A stretch of DNA of 64,000 bases from the NCBI RefSeq assembly GCF_020991475.1, contig NZ_JAJMPA010000001.1, forward strand, positions 2,480,001-2,544,000. Reading direction: 5' to 3'. A model generated the notes under the pieces. That model was not told where the DNA came from. It saw only the letters and a list, made by a program, of their open reading frames with translations, and did not search any database. This document shows, piece by piece, positions 16,510 through 26,000 of this stretch (position 1 is its first letter; each line of letters begins with the position of its first letter). Source of the DNA: Pedobacter sp. MC2016-14 (lineage in GTDB: Bacteria > Bacteroidota > Bacteroidia > Sphingobacteriales > Sphingobacteriaceae). Position numbers and translations under genes: made by a program.

Positions 16510-19185
16510 ATGCAATTTGCAACAGACCGGCAAACGCTGGAGGACCTGAATATTTTTGGTAAACACGGAAATAATTCTGTGTTTGCCATTTTTAATAAAA
16601 CCGTAACACGAGGGGGTGCAGCTTTGTTAGAGGAGATGTTTAGGTATCCTTTAACTGACGAAAAGGTCATTAACCGCCGAAGTGGCATTATTCAATATTT
16701 TGCCGGGACCAATTTAGCCTTTCCTTTTGATACGGCTATTTTTGACGCAATTGAGCAGTATTTGCTGAATACTGATGAGCGAACTAAATTGCTGGGGCAG
16801 GAGCAGTCGGCTACTAAAAGGCTCAGCAATTTGATTGCTATGGATACAGAGACCTTAATTATCCATAAGGGAATTGATGCAGTAGTAGATTTGATTCGGG
16901 GGCTGCAAGGCTTCGTGACATCGTTTGAGTTGAAAGCCGGGCATCCTTACCAGGAGGAGATGGATGGAATAAGACATTTACTGTCTTCGGCAGTTTTTGA
17001 AAGTGTGGCTGTTGCACTTAGCAAAAGTAAACGATCTGCAATGGAAGATGCTGAACTTGATGTGCTTTTTCGCTTTCGGGAGCGTGACTTGCTGCAGAAA
17101 TTACTTCGGCAGATTTACTTTCTGGATGTTTATCTGTCGCTCGCCAAGGTTGCCAATTCAAAAGGATTTTGTTTTCCTAAAGCATTACCTGGAGATCATC
17201 ATTATGCTAAGTTAGAAGGCCTATATCACCCACAAATTATAAACGCGGTCACCAATTCCATTGAAATTACGCCAAACAGCAATGTGATTTTCCTTACAGG
17301 GGCAAATATGGCAGGTAAGTCTACCTTAATGAAGTCTTTGAGCGTGGCCTTGTACCTGGCGCACATGGGTTTCCCAATTGCCGCCGTAACGATGGAGTTT
17401 TCGGTATTAGATGGGATTTTTACCACCATAAACCTGCCTGACGATTTAGGGATGGGGGCCAGCCATTTCTATGCAGAGGTGTTGCGCGCAAAAAAAGTAG
17501 CAAACGAATTGAAAACTAAAAACTTGTTTGTCCTTTTTGACGAGTTGTTTCGTGGTACCAATGTAAAAGATGCAGCAGAAGCTACAATAGCTTTTACAGA
17601 AGCATTTGCAAAAAAGCGAGACAGTATGTTTATGATCTCTACACACATTATTGAAGCAGGGGAAATATTGAAGACGCGATGTGAAAACATTAATTTTGTG
17701 TATTTACCTACCAGAATGGAAGGGACAAAGCCGGTTTATACATATAAATTGGAGAAAGGGCTTACTGCAGACCGGCATGGAATGGTTATTATTAAAAATG
17801 AGGGCATTTTGGAATTGCTGGAACGTGGCACCCTTCCTTCGGTTTGGAATGAATTTATAGTTGATAAACAAACGCTAACGGACCTGAACCTTTTAGGGAA
17901 ATACAAACAGCATTCCATTTACAATATCTTTAATAAAGTACATACTAAGGGAGGAGAAAGATTGCTTCAGGAGATGTTTCAACATCCTTTGTTAGATGCA
18001 GATCTTATCAATGAGCGGAGTACGCTTTTTAAGTGTTTTGAGGAAATGGACCTCGAATTTCCTTTTGAACAGCATATGTTTGAACAAGCAGAAAGTTATC
18101 TTGGAATGGCTGCCGGAAATAATTATCTTGCAGTACTGGTTGATATGCTTGTTGCAAAAGGCAAAGCATCGTTTTTACACGATGGGCAATTTGATTTGAT
18201 TTATGGCGGTTTGCTGGCAACGGTTGAATTTTTAAATGTTTGTTATGATTTCGTGAAGCGGCTAAGTGCTGCACAGCAATTAACAAATCAAGTGGATCAT
18301 CCTTATAAAAAGGAAGTTGAGCTGCTGGAGCTGCTGTTTGCCGAGCCTGATTTGCAATGGATAAAATTGGAACACAGTAAGGCAAATCTTTCGATAGCTA
18401 AGGTGGCTAGATATGATTTCTTGCTGAAACACAAGCACCGGGAAAAGTTAGCCGCTTTATTAACCTCTGTTTATCGTCTGGATGTATTTATCTCGGTAGC
18501 TAATGTTGCAAAGGAAAGGGGCTTTGCTTACGCAAATGCTTTACCGAAGGAGTTAAATGTGATCCGAAGTACTGCTTTATGGCATCCGGCTTTATTAAAA
18601 GGAATAGCTAATCCGGTTTCATTTAACCAGCAGCGTAATATGATTTTCCTGACCGGCGCAAATATGGCAGGGAAGTCTACTTTTATGAAAGCTGCTGGAA
18701 TAGCTGTTTATCTTGCCCATTTAGGATTCCCTGTTGCAGCCAGGGATATGCAGTTTTCAGTTTTGGATGGCTTATATTCTTCTATTAATGTTCCTGATAA
18801 CTTAAACATGGGCTATAGTCATTTCTACGCTGAAGTATTGAGGGTAAAACATGTTGCAGAAGAAGTGGCCAGCGGAAAAAATATGTTGGTATTATTTGAC
18901 GAGTTGTTTAAAGGAACCAATGTAAAAGATGCTTACGATGGCACGTTAGAGGTAAGCAGATCTTTTGCTAAGTATAGGAACTGTTCCTTTATCATTTCTA
19001 CGCACATCATAGAAGTTGGAACAGCCTTAAAAGAAGAAGATAGTAATTTGCAGTTTTCTTATTTACCTACGGTAATGGAGGGAAACAAGCCTACATATAC
19101 TTATGTACTGCAGGAAGGTATAACCACTGATAGACAAGGTATGATGATTATTGAAAATGAGGGGATTTTGGAAGTTTTAAATTAG
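16510..19185 (+). CDS. Tandemly duplicated MutS-like ATPase
   Basis: An 891-residue cytoplasmic protein made of two MutS-related copies fused head to tail with a period of ~452 residues. Copy 1 has Walker A GANMAGKST (~264-272) and Walker B VLFDELFRGTNVKDA (Asp ~344). Copy 2 has the same motifs at ~716-724 and ~797. Both also share TLxDLN, a lever-like helical region, FSVLDG, SHFYAEVLR, STHIIE, and a C-terminal DRxGMxII..EGILE motif. Neither copy has the MutS mismatch-recognition domain (no FxE segment) nor a Smr domain, so this is not housekeeping MutS. Real MutS works as a dimer, and the fusion may be a built-in dimer. It is probably co-transcribed with the ABC/Gld genes (2-base gap). Confidence 0.88.
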   Translation: MQFATDRQTLEDLNIFGKHGNNSVFAIFNKTVTRGGAALLEEMFRYPLTDEKVINRRSGIIQYFAGTNLAFPFDTAIFDAIEQYLLNTDERTKLLGQEQSATKRLSNLIAMDTETLIIHKGIDAVVDLIRGLQGFVTSFELKAGHPYQEEMDGIRHLLSSAVFESVAVALSKSKRSAMEDAELDVLFRFRERDLLQKLLRQIYFLDVYLSLAKVANSKGFCFPKALPGDHHYAKLEGLYHPQIINAVTNSIEITPNSNVIFLTGANMAGKSTLMKSLSVALYLAHMGFPIAAVTMEFSVLDGIFTTINLPDDLGMGASHFYAEVLRAKKVANELKTKNLFVLFDELFRGTNVKDAAEATIAFTEAFAKKRDSMFMISTHIIEAGEILKTRCENINFVYLPTRMEGTKPVYTYKLEKGLTADRHGMVIIKNEGILELLERGTLPSVWNEFIVDKQTLTDLNLLGKYKQHSIYNIFNKVHTKGGERLLQEMFQHPLLDADLINERSTLFKCFEEMDLEFPFEQHMFEQAESYLGMAAGNNYLAVLVDMLVAKGKASFLHDGQFDLIYGGLLATVEFLNVCYDFVKRLSAAQQLTNQVDHPYKKEVELLELLFAEPDLQWIKLEHSKANLSIAKVARYDFLLKHKHREKLAALLTSVYRLDVFISVANVAKERGFAYANALPKELNVIRSTALWHPALLKGIANPVSFNQQRNMIFLTGANMAGKSTFMKAAGIAVYLAHLGFPVAARDMQFSVLDGLYSSINVPDNLNMGYSHFYAEVLRVKHVAEEVASGKNMLVLFDELFKGTNVKDAYDGTLEVSRSFAKYRNCSFIISTHIIEVGTALKEEDSNLQFSYLPTVMEGNKPTYTYVLQEGITTDRQGMMIIENEGILEVLN

Positions 19186-19227
19186 TACCTACCATAATCA
19201 ACAGAAAAAAACTACTTTTATGCCTAG

Positions 19228-19803
19228 ATGAATTGGTTAAGTAGCACTAAAAAATCAGATCCTGTAAACGAGGAGTTGCTGTTAAAGCGATATCAGGAGA
19301 CTGATGATTTGGTATTGCTTTCAGAATTGTTTCAAAATCATTCATCTATGGTATATTACGTTTGTTTACGCTATCTGCAGGATGCAGAGGCGAGTAAAGA
19401 TGCAGTGATGCAGATTTTTGAAGAACTGATTACCAAAGTTAAAAGGCAGGAAATTAAGCATTTCGGGAACTGGTTATATGGGTTGAGCCGCAACCATTGT
19501 TTGATGCAATTACGTGCCGGCAAAAAAATGCCCCAAGTTCCTTTTGAAGATTTTGTGGAATCTCCTGACTTTTCGCATCAAGAGGATCCAGAAGGGAAGG
19601 AAAGGAAACTGACTGCACTGGAACAATGTTTGGAAAAGCTTCCTGAGCGGCAAAAGCAAAGCATTCAATTGTTTTTTTTGCAGGAAAAATGCTATAAGGA
19701 TATTGTAGACCATACCGGATTTAGTTTAAATGACGTTAAAAGCTACATACAGAATGGTAAGAGGAATTTAAAAATTTGCATGGAAAAAAATCGTGAAGAG
19801 TAA
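19228..19803 (+). CDS. ECF-type RNA polymerase sigma factor
   Basis: A 191-residue sigma-70 family protein, distinct from the three FecI types. Region 2 is visible at ~25-95 (LSELFQNHSSMVYYVCLRYLQDAEASKDAVMQIFEELI, GNWLYGLSRNHCLMQLR). Region 4 is at ~130-185 (LEKLPERQKQSIQLFFLQEKCYKDIVDHTGFSLNDVKSYIQNGKRNLK). It lacks the hydrophobic tail of the neighbouring FecI proteins. Its end overlaps the next gene by 11 bases, so the two are translationally coupled and the next protein is very probably its anti-sigma partner. It lies 42 bases after the MutS-like gene. Confidence 0.88.
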   Translation: MNWLSSTKKSDPVNEELLLKRYQETDDLVLLSELFQNHSSMVYYVCLRYLQDAEASKDAVMQIFEELITKVKRQEIKHFGNWLYGLSRNHCLMQLRAGKKMPQVPFEDFVESPDFSHQEDPEGKERKLTALEQCLEKLPERQKQSIQLFFLQEKCYKDIVDHTGFSLNDVKSYIQNGKRNLKICMEKNREE

Positions 19804-21058
19804 TCATCCCGACATATCATTAATCAGGAAGTATCTTAACGGAGAGCTTGATGGACCTGCTATGTACCAGCTGGAAAGGCAGGCACAGGATGATCCTATG
19901 TTGATGGATGTGATTACGGGCATGGAAATGGGAGATAGAAATGGGGATGCAAAACAATTTGAGGAAATCAGCCAGCTAATTACAAACCGTATTGCTGAAA
20001 AACGTTCTGTAAAGTTGATTTCCTGGAAAACTTTTTCCATAGCGGCATCCTTGCTGATAGGTATTGGGTTTATTGCCTTTTTTATGCTGGATAAGCCAGC
20101 GGATGTGGCTTTGGTTACGCAGTCTAAAGAGGTAATTCAATCTAAAGAGGTAATTGAACAGGCAAAACCAGATACTTCTGTTGCTATCAAAGAAGTACCC
20201 TTGCCTGAAATGGAGGCGATTAAATCTAATCCAACTTTATTAGCAGTTAGAAAGAAAACAAGTAGAAAAGTTAAAGGCTCGCGTGTAGAACCAGGTATTG
20301 CCATGGCTGATTTGGCAAGAAAAGATTCTATAATTTACAACGCAGAGGCTTTGAACGAAGTAGTGGTTATAGGGTATGGCGTGCAAAAGAAAACATCAAT
20401 TACGGGTTCGGTTTCCACGATAGATACCTCTTTGAAGGCAAAGGCTACCTTGCAGGATGCGTTGGTTGGTCGTTTGGCTGGTATAAGTGTGTCAAAAAGT
20501 AAAAGAGAGAGGTCTGAGGCTAAGCCACTTAAAAAAGATGCTGAAAATAGCATAAGGATTAGGGGGATGAGTACCTTAACAGGTGATCAGAAACCATTGT
20601 TTATTGTGGATGGAATGCCTTACAATGGAGATATCAATGCGCTGGATCCGAAGGTGATTTCGTCCTTTGAGGTTTTAAAAGATGCTTCTGCAACTGCGTT
20701 GTATGGATCCAGGGCTGCAAATGGTGTGATTATTATAACTACTACGAATACCCTTAATGAGGTAGTTGTTGCTGCCCATGGAGCTGTAAAAAAGCAAAAA
20801 CCTGAACCTTTAGTGGGCTGGAAGGTTTATGAGCACTATTTAGAAAAAGAAGCTACACTTGGCGATAAAAGCAAAGGAAAAGTGACGCTTACCTTTACGC
20901 TCGGGCCTGAAGGAAAACCATTAAATTTGAAGGTTGTGAAAAGTGATGGCGATGCAATGAGTAAAAAGGCAATTGAATTGATTACCAATGGATCAAAATG
21001 GCATCCTGGCAAAGGGATGAACGATAAAGAAATTAAGCTTAAGGTTAAGTTTCATTAG
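19793..21058 (+). CDS. Chimeric anti-sigma-like / SusC-plug / TonB C-terminal protein
   Basis: A 421-residue single-pass membrane protein starting with GTG. Residues 1-75 are a cytoplasmic, zinc-finger-less anti-sigma-like region (ISLIRKYLNGELDGPAMYQLER). A membrane helix spans ~79-99, then a linker with an 18-bp duplication. Residues ~188-317 are a SusC-type plug (ALNEVVVIGYGVQKKTSITGSV, IRIRGMSTLTG, LFIVDGMPYNGDINAL, VLKDASATALYGSRAANGVIIITT). After a second LNEVVV motif, ~340-421 match a TonB C-terminal domain (GKVTLTFTLGPEGKPLNLKVV, GSKWHPGKG). A receptor plug in an inner-membrane protein with a TonB-like tail would not be a transporter. Sensing of receptor or TonB status is my inference. 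Confidence 0.8.
   Translation: MKSNHPDISLIRKYLNGELDGPAMYQLERQAQDDPMLMDVITGMEMGDRNGDAKQFEEISQLITNRIAEKRSVKLISWKTFSIAASLLIGIGFIAFFMLDKPADVALVTQSKEVIQSKEVIEQAKPDTSVAIKEVPLPEMEAIKSNPTLLAVRKKTSRKVKGSRVEPGIAMADLARKDSIIYNAEALNEVVVIGYGVQKKTSITGSVSTIDTSLKAKATLQDALVGRLAGISVSKSKRERSEAKPLKKDAENSIRIRGMSTLTGDQKPLFIVDGMPYNGDINALDPKVISSFEVLKDASATALYGSRAANGVIIITTTNTLNEVVVAAHGAVKKQKPEPLVGWKVYEHYLEKEATLGDKSKGKVTLTFTLGPEGKPLNLKVVKSDGDAMSKKAIELITNGSKWHPGKGMNDKEIKLKVKFH
20120..20155 (+). repeat. 18-bp tandem duplication inside the chimeric sigma-partner gene
   Basis: CAGTCTAAAGAGGTAATT is followed at once by CAATCTAAAGAGGTAATT (one difference), giving QSKEVI twice in the periplasmic linker. It is in frame and looks recent. 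Confidence 0.85.
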
Positions 21059-21634
21059 ATGGATGTTTACCGTAACTATACTGATGTAGAGTTAACGGAT
21101 CTTTTAAGGTCTGGTGATCACTTGGCATTTACTGAAATTTATAAACGGTATACCAATGTATTGCAGGGCCATGCGTATTCGAAATTACAAGACAGGGAGG
21201 AGGCCATTGACCTGGTACAGGAACTTTTTGTTTCATTATGGACGAAAAGAGAAAGCATCGTCATCCACACTACATTATCTGGCTATTTATATACAGCGGT
21301 TAGGAACAGGATTTTAAATGTTATACTCCATAAAAAGGTAGCTTCTGACTATATCACTTCTTTGCAGGATTTTATAGACCATGGAGAAGCGTTAACGGAT
21401 CATTTGGTGAGGGAGAAAGAGCTAAGGCTGATTATTGAAAAGGAAATTTCTGCATTGCCCGAAAAAATGCGTGCTGTTTTTGAATTGAGTAGAAAAGAAG
21501 GGCTTTCTCATAAGGAGATTGCTGAAAAATTAGGTTTGTCTGAAAAAACAGTCAAAAATCAAGTGAATAATAGTTTGAAAGCATTAAAAGGGAAGCTCGG
21601 CCCTTTGTTTGTGTTTCTTGTTTTGATGAATTAG
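21059..21634 (+). CDS. FecI-type ECF RNA polymerase sigma factor (locus 3)
   Basis: A 191-residue ECF sigma factor that begins on the base after the stop codon of the chimeric gene, so it has no promoter region of its own immediately upstream and may be co-transcribed with it. Region 2 (FTEIYKRYTNVLQGHAYSKLQDREEAIDLVQELFVSLW, LYTAVRNRILN) and region 4 (LPEKMRAVFELSRKEGLSHKEIAEKLGLSEKTVKNQVNNSLKAL) are intact. The hydrophobic tail LGPLFVFLVLMN matches the type seen in loci 2 and 4. fecR follows after a 108-base T-rich gap. It should activate the locus 3 SusCD. Confidence 0.95.
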   Translation: MDVYRNYTDVELTDLLRSGDHLAFTEIYKRYTNVLQGHAYSKLQDREEAIDLVQELFVSLWTKRESIVIHTTLSGYLYTAVRNRILNVILHKKVASDYITSLQDFIDHGEALTDHLVREKELRLIIEKEISALPEKMRAVFELSRKEGLSHKEIAEKLGLSEKTVKNQVNNSLKALKGKLGPLFVFLVLMN

Positions 21635-21742
21635 TTGTCTTTTTTTAATTTATTTCAATTATTTTCAATTTTGTCTGGGCCCTAAGGCCATCTTGCTTGT
21701 CTTTGTTTTAATTGGAGGCATAAAACCTTCCGTTTGCTGTAA

Positions 21743-22927
21743 ATGAAAACAACAAAAGCTAAAGAATTACTAGAGAAGTATCAGCAAGGCTTGTGTACAG
21801 AAGAAGAAAAATCTATTGTAGAGACCTGGTATCTGAAACATAGGGTTTTAAACCCGATAGCAGTTTCTGAAGAGGAACGCTTAACGGATATCTACAAAAT
21901 CTGGGATATTTTGGCGCAAAAAACCAGTATAGAAGCACCTCTAGAAGTTGTAGTAAAAGAAATTAAGGGAGCTTCATTAAAGCTTTGGTACCAGATTGCT
22001 GCTGCGGCATCTATACTATTAATCATAGGCTTAGCGATCATTTTGAACCGTCCTAAAGAAGATCGCTATCAACAACTTGATGCTAAAAGTGATATTCCTG
22101 CCGGAAACAACCGGGCAATATTAACATTGGCTAACGGTAAAAAAATAGACCTTTCTGGTGCAGGTAAGGGAGAGATTGCTAAAGAATCGGGTATTAGTAT
22201 TGTGAAATTAGCAGATGGACAGGTGGTTTATACTGTTGTTCAGCAAAACCTGAAAATTCAGGATGAGCGGAGTTACAATACGATTTCTACACCCAGAGGT
22301 GGCCAGTATCAGGTTAATTTACCGGATGGATCAAAGATTTGGTTGAATGCGGCCTCATCATTAAAATTTCCGGCAAGTTTTGCCAATTTAAAAGAGCGAA
22401 AGGTAATTTTAAGTGGTGAGGCATATTTTGACGTTTTTCATGATGCTAAACAGCCTTTCCGAGTTGAAACCGCAGGCCAGGTAGTAGAAGATATAGGTAC
22501 ACAATTTAATATTAACAGCTACAATGACGAACCAGTAGTGAAAACTACTTTGGTGGAAGGTTCCGCCCGTGTTATGCCGTCATCTCGACAGCACGAAGCA
22601 ACGAGAGATCTAATTTTAATGCCTGGTCAGCAGGCAATATTTGACCGCAGGGAAGCAATAAAAATGCAAAATGCAGATTTGCAGGAGGCCATTGCCTGGA
22701 AAAAAGGTGATTTCGTTTTCAGAAATGCAGACTTTAGAAATGTAATGCGTAAAATAGCCCGATGGTACGACGTAGAAATCATATATGATGCTTCCGCACC
22801 TTTAGACATCCCGTTAGGAGGACTGGTTTCAAGGTCTAAAAATATTTCTGTGCTGTTAAACCTTATGGAAGAAACAGGAGCTGTTCATTTTAAAGTAGAA
22901 GGGAGGAAGATAACAGTGAGTAAATAG
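21743..22927 (+). CDS. FecR-family anti-sigma factor (locus 3)
   Basis: A 394-residue anti-sigma factor. The N-terminal cytoplasmic region is ~1-80 (LLEKYQQGLCTEEEKSIVETWY, very like the locus 2 FecR). A transmembrane helix spans ~82-101 (LWYQIAAAASILLIIGLAII). The FecR domain contains ISTPRGGQYQVNLPDGSKIWLNAASSLKFP, GEAYFDVFHDAKQPFRVET and DIGTQFNINSY. A DUF4974 C-terminal domain (NVMRKIARWYDVEIIYD) should meet the STN domain of the following SusC. The gene lies directly between fecI and the susC leader. Confidence 0.95.
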   Translation: MKTTKAKELLEKYQQGLCTEEEKSIVETWYLKHRVLNPIAVSEEERLTDIYKIWDILAQKTSIEAPLEVVVKEIKGASLKLWYQIAAAASILLIIGLAIILNRPKEDRYQQLDAKSDIPAGNNRAILTLANGKKIDLSGAGKGEIAKESGISIVKLADGQVVYTVVQQNLKIQDERSYNTISTPRGGQYQVNLPDGSKIWLNAASSLKFPASFANLKERKVILSGEAYFDVFHDAKQPFRVETAGQVVEDIGTQFNINSYNDEPVVKTTLVEGSARVMPSSRQHEATRDLILMPGQQAIFDRREAIKMQNADLQEAIAWKKGDFVFRNADFRNVMRKIARWYDVEIIYDASAPLDIPLGGLVSRSKNISVLLNLMEETGAVHFKVEGRKITVSK

Positions 22928-22942
22928 TTACCAAAACCTGAA

Positions 22943-22960
22943 ATGACGAAGCTTAAATAA
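22943..22960 (+). other. Possible upstream mini-ORF MTKLK in the susC leader (locus 3)
   Basis: A six-codon ATG-to-TAA frame begins 15 bases after the fecR stop and ends 4 bases before the leader hairpin. It is the positional match of the mini-ORFs in loci 2 and 4. So short a frame is weak evidence on its own. Confidence 0.25.
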
Positions 22961-22964
22961 AAAA

Positions 22965-22991
22965 GCCAGAGGTGCTACGAACACTCCTGGC
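22965..22991 (+). promoter_or_regulatory. susC leader hairpin (locus 3)
   Basis: GCCAGAGGTG (22965-22974) pairs with CACTCCTGGC (22982-22991), with one A-C mismatch and one G-U pair, around the loop CTACGAA. It occupies the same place as the leader hairpins of loci 2 and 4, 57 bases before susC. Its loop lacks the exact CGCTAA found there. Confidence 0.5.
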
Positions 22992-23048
22992 GATGATCAG
23001 TTCCGTCAATAATATTTAGACAACAGTATCAACTTAGAACCAATACAA

Positions 23049-26000
23049 ATGTACAAAATTTACACAAGGAACTTGGGTATACCTTTGCGGTATGTCCGCA
23101 AAACTATGCTCATTATGCGACTAACCACCGTTTTATTAATAGCAACCATAATGCAGGTCAGCGCAGCCGGTTATGCGCAGAAGATCTCACTAAACGAAAA
23201 GAACGCAGCCTTAGAACAAATCTTTAATAAGATTCGTTTGCAGAGCGGGTATGATTTTCTGTTTAACAGAAACCTGCTCAAAAAGGCAAAAGCAGTAGAT
23301 ATTTACATTAAGGATGCAAGTTTACAGGAAGCTTTAGAGCGCTCCTTTTCTGGTCAGCCGTTTACATTCGTGATTCAGGAAAAGACAATTATTGTGAAAG
23401 AAAAGCAGCCCTCCATTCTGGAAAAAATCTCATCTGTATTTGCTAATATTGATGTTAAGGGGCTTTTGCTGGATGAAAATGGCATGCCTATGCCCGGTGC
23501 TACTTTAACCGTAAAAGGCAGCAGCCGTTTTGTAAAAACCAATGATAAAGGAGAGTTTAGCCTGAACAATGTTGATGAGGAAGCTATTCTGGTCATTACC
23601 TTTTTAGGTTATGAAAAACTGGAAGTTAAGGTAGAGCCCAACATGGCTGTAGCGATGAAATTGGCCAGCAGTAAACTTCAGGAAGTGAACATCACTTACA
23701 ATACCGGTTACCAGAAAATTTCTAAAGAACGGGCTACTGGATCTTTTGCCAAGCCAGATATGGAGATATTTAAAAAACGTACAGGATCAATGGACATTAT
23801 GAGTCGCCTGGACGGCTTGGTGCCGGGCTTAACCATTTTTAACGGCCCGAATAATTTAGATGGAAATGATGAGAAGGGTAGAACACAAAAAGCCTTAGTA
23901 AGAGGTAAAGGGAGCGTAAGGACAGATACAGAACCCTTGTATGTAGTTAATGGAATGAGGGTTGAAAACTTTTCCAATATCAATCCGGATGATGTTGAGG
24001 ATATTACCGTGCTTAAGGATGCCGCTGCGGCAGCCATATGGGGAATTAAATCTGCCAATGGGGTGATTGTAGTAACCACCAAATCTGGTGCAAAAGAAAA
24101 AAAGCTGAATATCAGTTATTCCGGATTTGTAAATATCCAGGGAAGACCAGACCGGGATTATATGCGACTGATGAATTCAGCGCAATACATTCAAACAGCA
24201 AGGGAATTATTTAGCCAGTCTAATTACCCCGCATACTCTCCATTCCGTTTTGTGGCGCCACACGAGCAGATCTTGTACGATGGACGAATTGGAAATACCA
24301 GGAGCATTACAAGTGCTGCCAGTGCCAAATTGGATAGTCTGGCGGCTATAGACAATACCAGTCAGCTGAATGAACTTTGGTCACAAAATGCCATCACTAG
24401 TAACCATACCCTGTCCATCGGTGGTGGTACGGAACTTTATTCTGCCTATACCTCGGTTTCTTATACCAACGATCGCAGCAACAGGCCGGGGCAAAAAGGC
24501 GAAACTTACAGGCTTAACCTGAACCAAACGTTTAACCCCACCAAATACTTAACTTTTACGCTGTTCACAGGATTGAACAATTCCATTAGCAAAGGAGATA
24601 ACGCACCAACAGTACCGGCTGATGTACTTCCTTACCAGTTATTTAAAGACAATCAGGGCAATAATTTAAACTTAAATTATATCCAGGCTATTGCTGCGGA
24701 AGATAAGGCAGATTGGGAAGCGCGTAGCCGCATTAATTTGGATTATAATCCATTGAATGAACGCGATTTCGGTTTTAACGATGCCAACAGAACGGCCATC
24801 AATGTCATTGGTGGAGTTGAGCTAAAGCTATTTAAAGGTTTAGTTTTTCAAGGGAATTATGGCATTCAGAAATCCCCGGGTACTACCCATAATTATAATG
24901 ACTACAGGAGTTACAGTTCAAGAAGGCAATTGTTAAATTTAACCGTGGCGCCAACTATAGATGATGTACCTGTTTATTATCTGCCTACTACAGGTGGTAC
25001 TTACAGTGTGGGTGAAAGTACTCAAAAAGACTGGACCGTACGTAACCAGTTAATTTACAACTCAAGAGTACGTGATGGAAAAGATTACTTATCGGTACAG
25101 TTGGGCCAGGAAGGCAACGAGCAGCACGGTTATAGTACAATATCCGTGCTTAGGGGTTACGATTTAGACAAGCAAACCTATGCACTCCTGGATTACGCAG
25201 CCTTAAAACGGGGGATTTTTCCAACTGTACCTGGCGGTCGTGGTGGATTGGCAGAAGCTCCATTTTCTACAACAGACCTGGTTAGCAGGTTTGCCTCCTA
25301 TTTTGCCTTATTAAGTTATACTTTCGACGGTAAATATACATTGGATGGAAGTTGGAGAGTAGACCGCAATACACAGGTGGGTGGTGATGCCGCAGTTCAG
25401 GACAAGCCTATCTGGAGCGTAGGTGGAAAATGGCAGATTATCAAAGAGCCATTTATGAAAAATTTAACCTGGTTAGATGATCTTGGTATCCGTGCAACCT
25501 ATGGGATGACCGGAAATGCACCTGCTTCTGGCGCAAACTCATCAAAAGATGTTTTAGCACTTGAAAATTACAATGCTATCGTTGGTGACGGGGCTTATAT
25601 CGATATCCCGGCAAACAGAGGTTTAAACTGGGAATCCACCCGCACCATTAATATTGGAATTAACTTTTCTACCCTTAAATCCCGACTAAATGGTAGTATT
25701 GACCTGTACGACAGGAACACCACCAATCTACTAGCCACCGTACTGCGCAACCCGTTTGTTGGGGTTAAAGATGCTACTGGTAACCTCGGTCAATTATCAA
25801 ACAAAGGAATAGAATTGAGTTTAACGAGCCAGAATATTCAGAGCAATGATTTTAACTGGAGTACAACATTCAACTTCAGTTACAATTACAATAAACTGGT
25901 TTCGTATGAAGTAGTACCTATCGAATTATTATCAGCATTGGGTAAAGTAGGCTCAAATTATTACGTTGGCCATAGCATGTCTTCTTTATTTGCATACCAA

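Noticed and set aside
18029-18385. Minus-strand 118-codon open frame inside the MutS-like gene
   Set aside because: It lies opposite a strongly supported coding region and has no recognisable domain or upstream signals.
16510-19185. Housekeeping mismatch repair gene mutS
   Set aside because: It lacks the mismatch-recognition domain and is a two-copy fusion; only the ATPase and lever regions match.
19793-21058. Ordinary TonB protein or truncated SusC receptor
   Set aside because: The membrane helix, the N-terminal anti-sigma-like region and overlap with a sigma gene do not fit either; there is no proline-rich TonB linker and no barrel.
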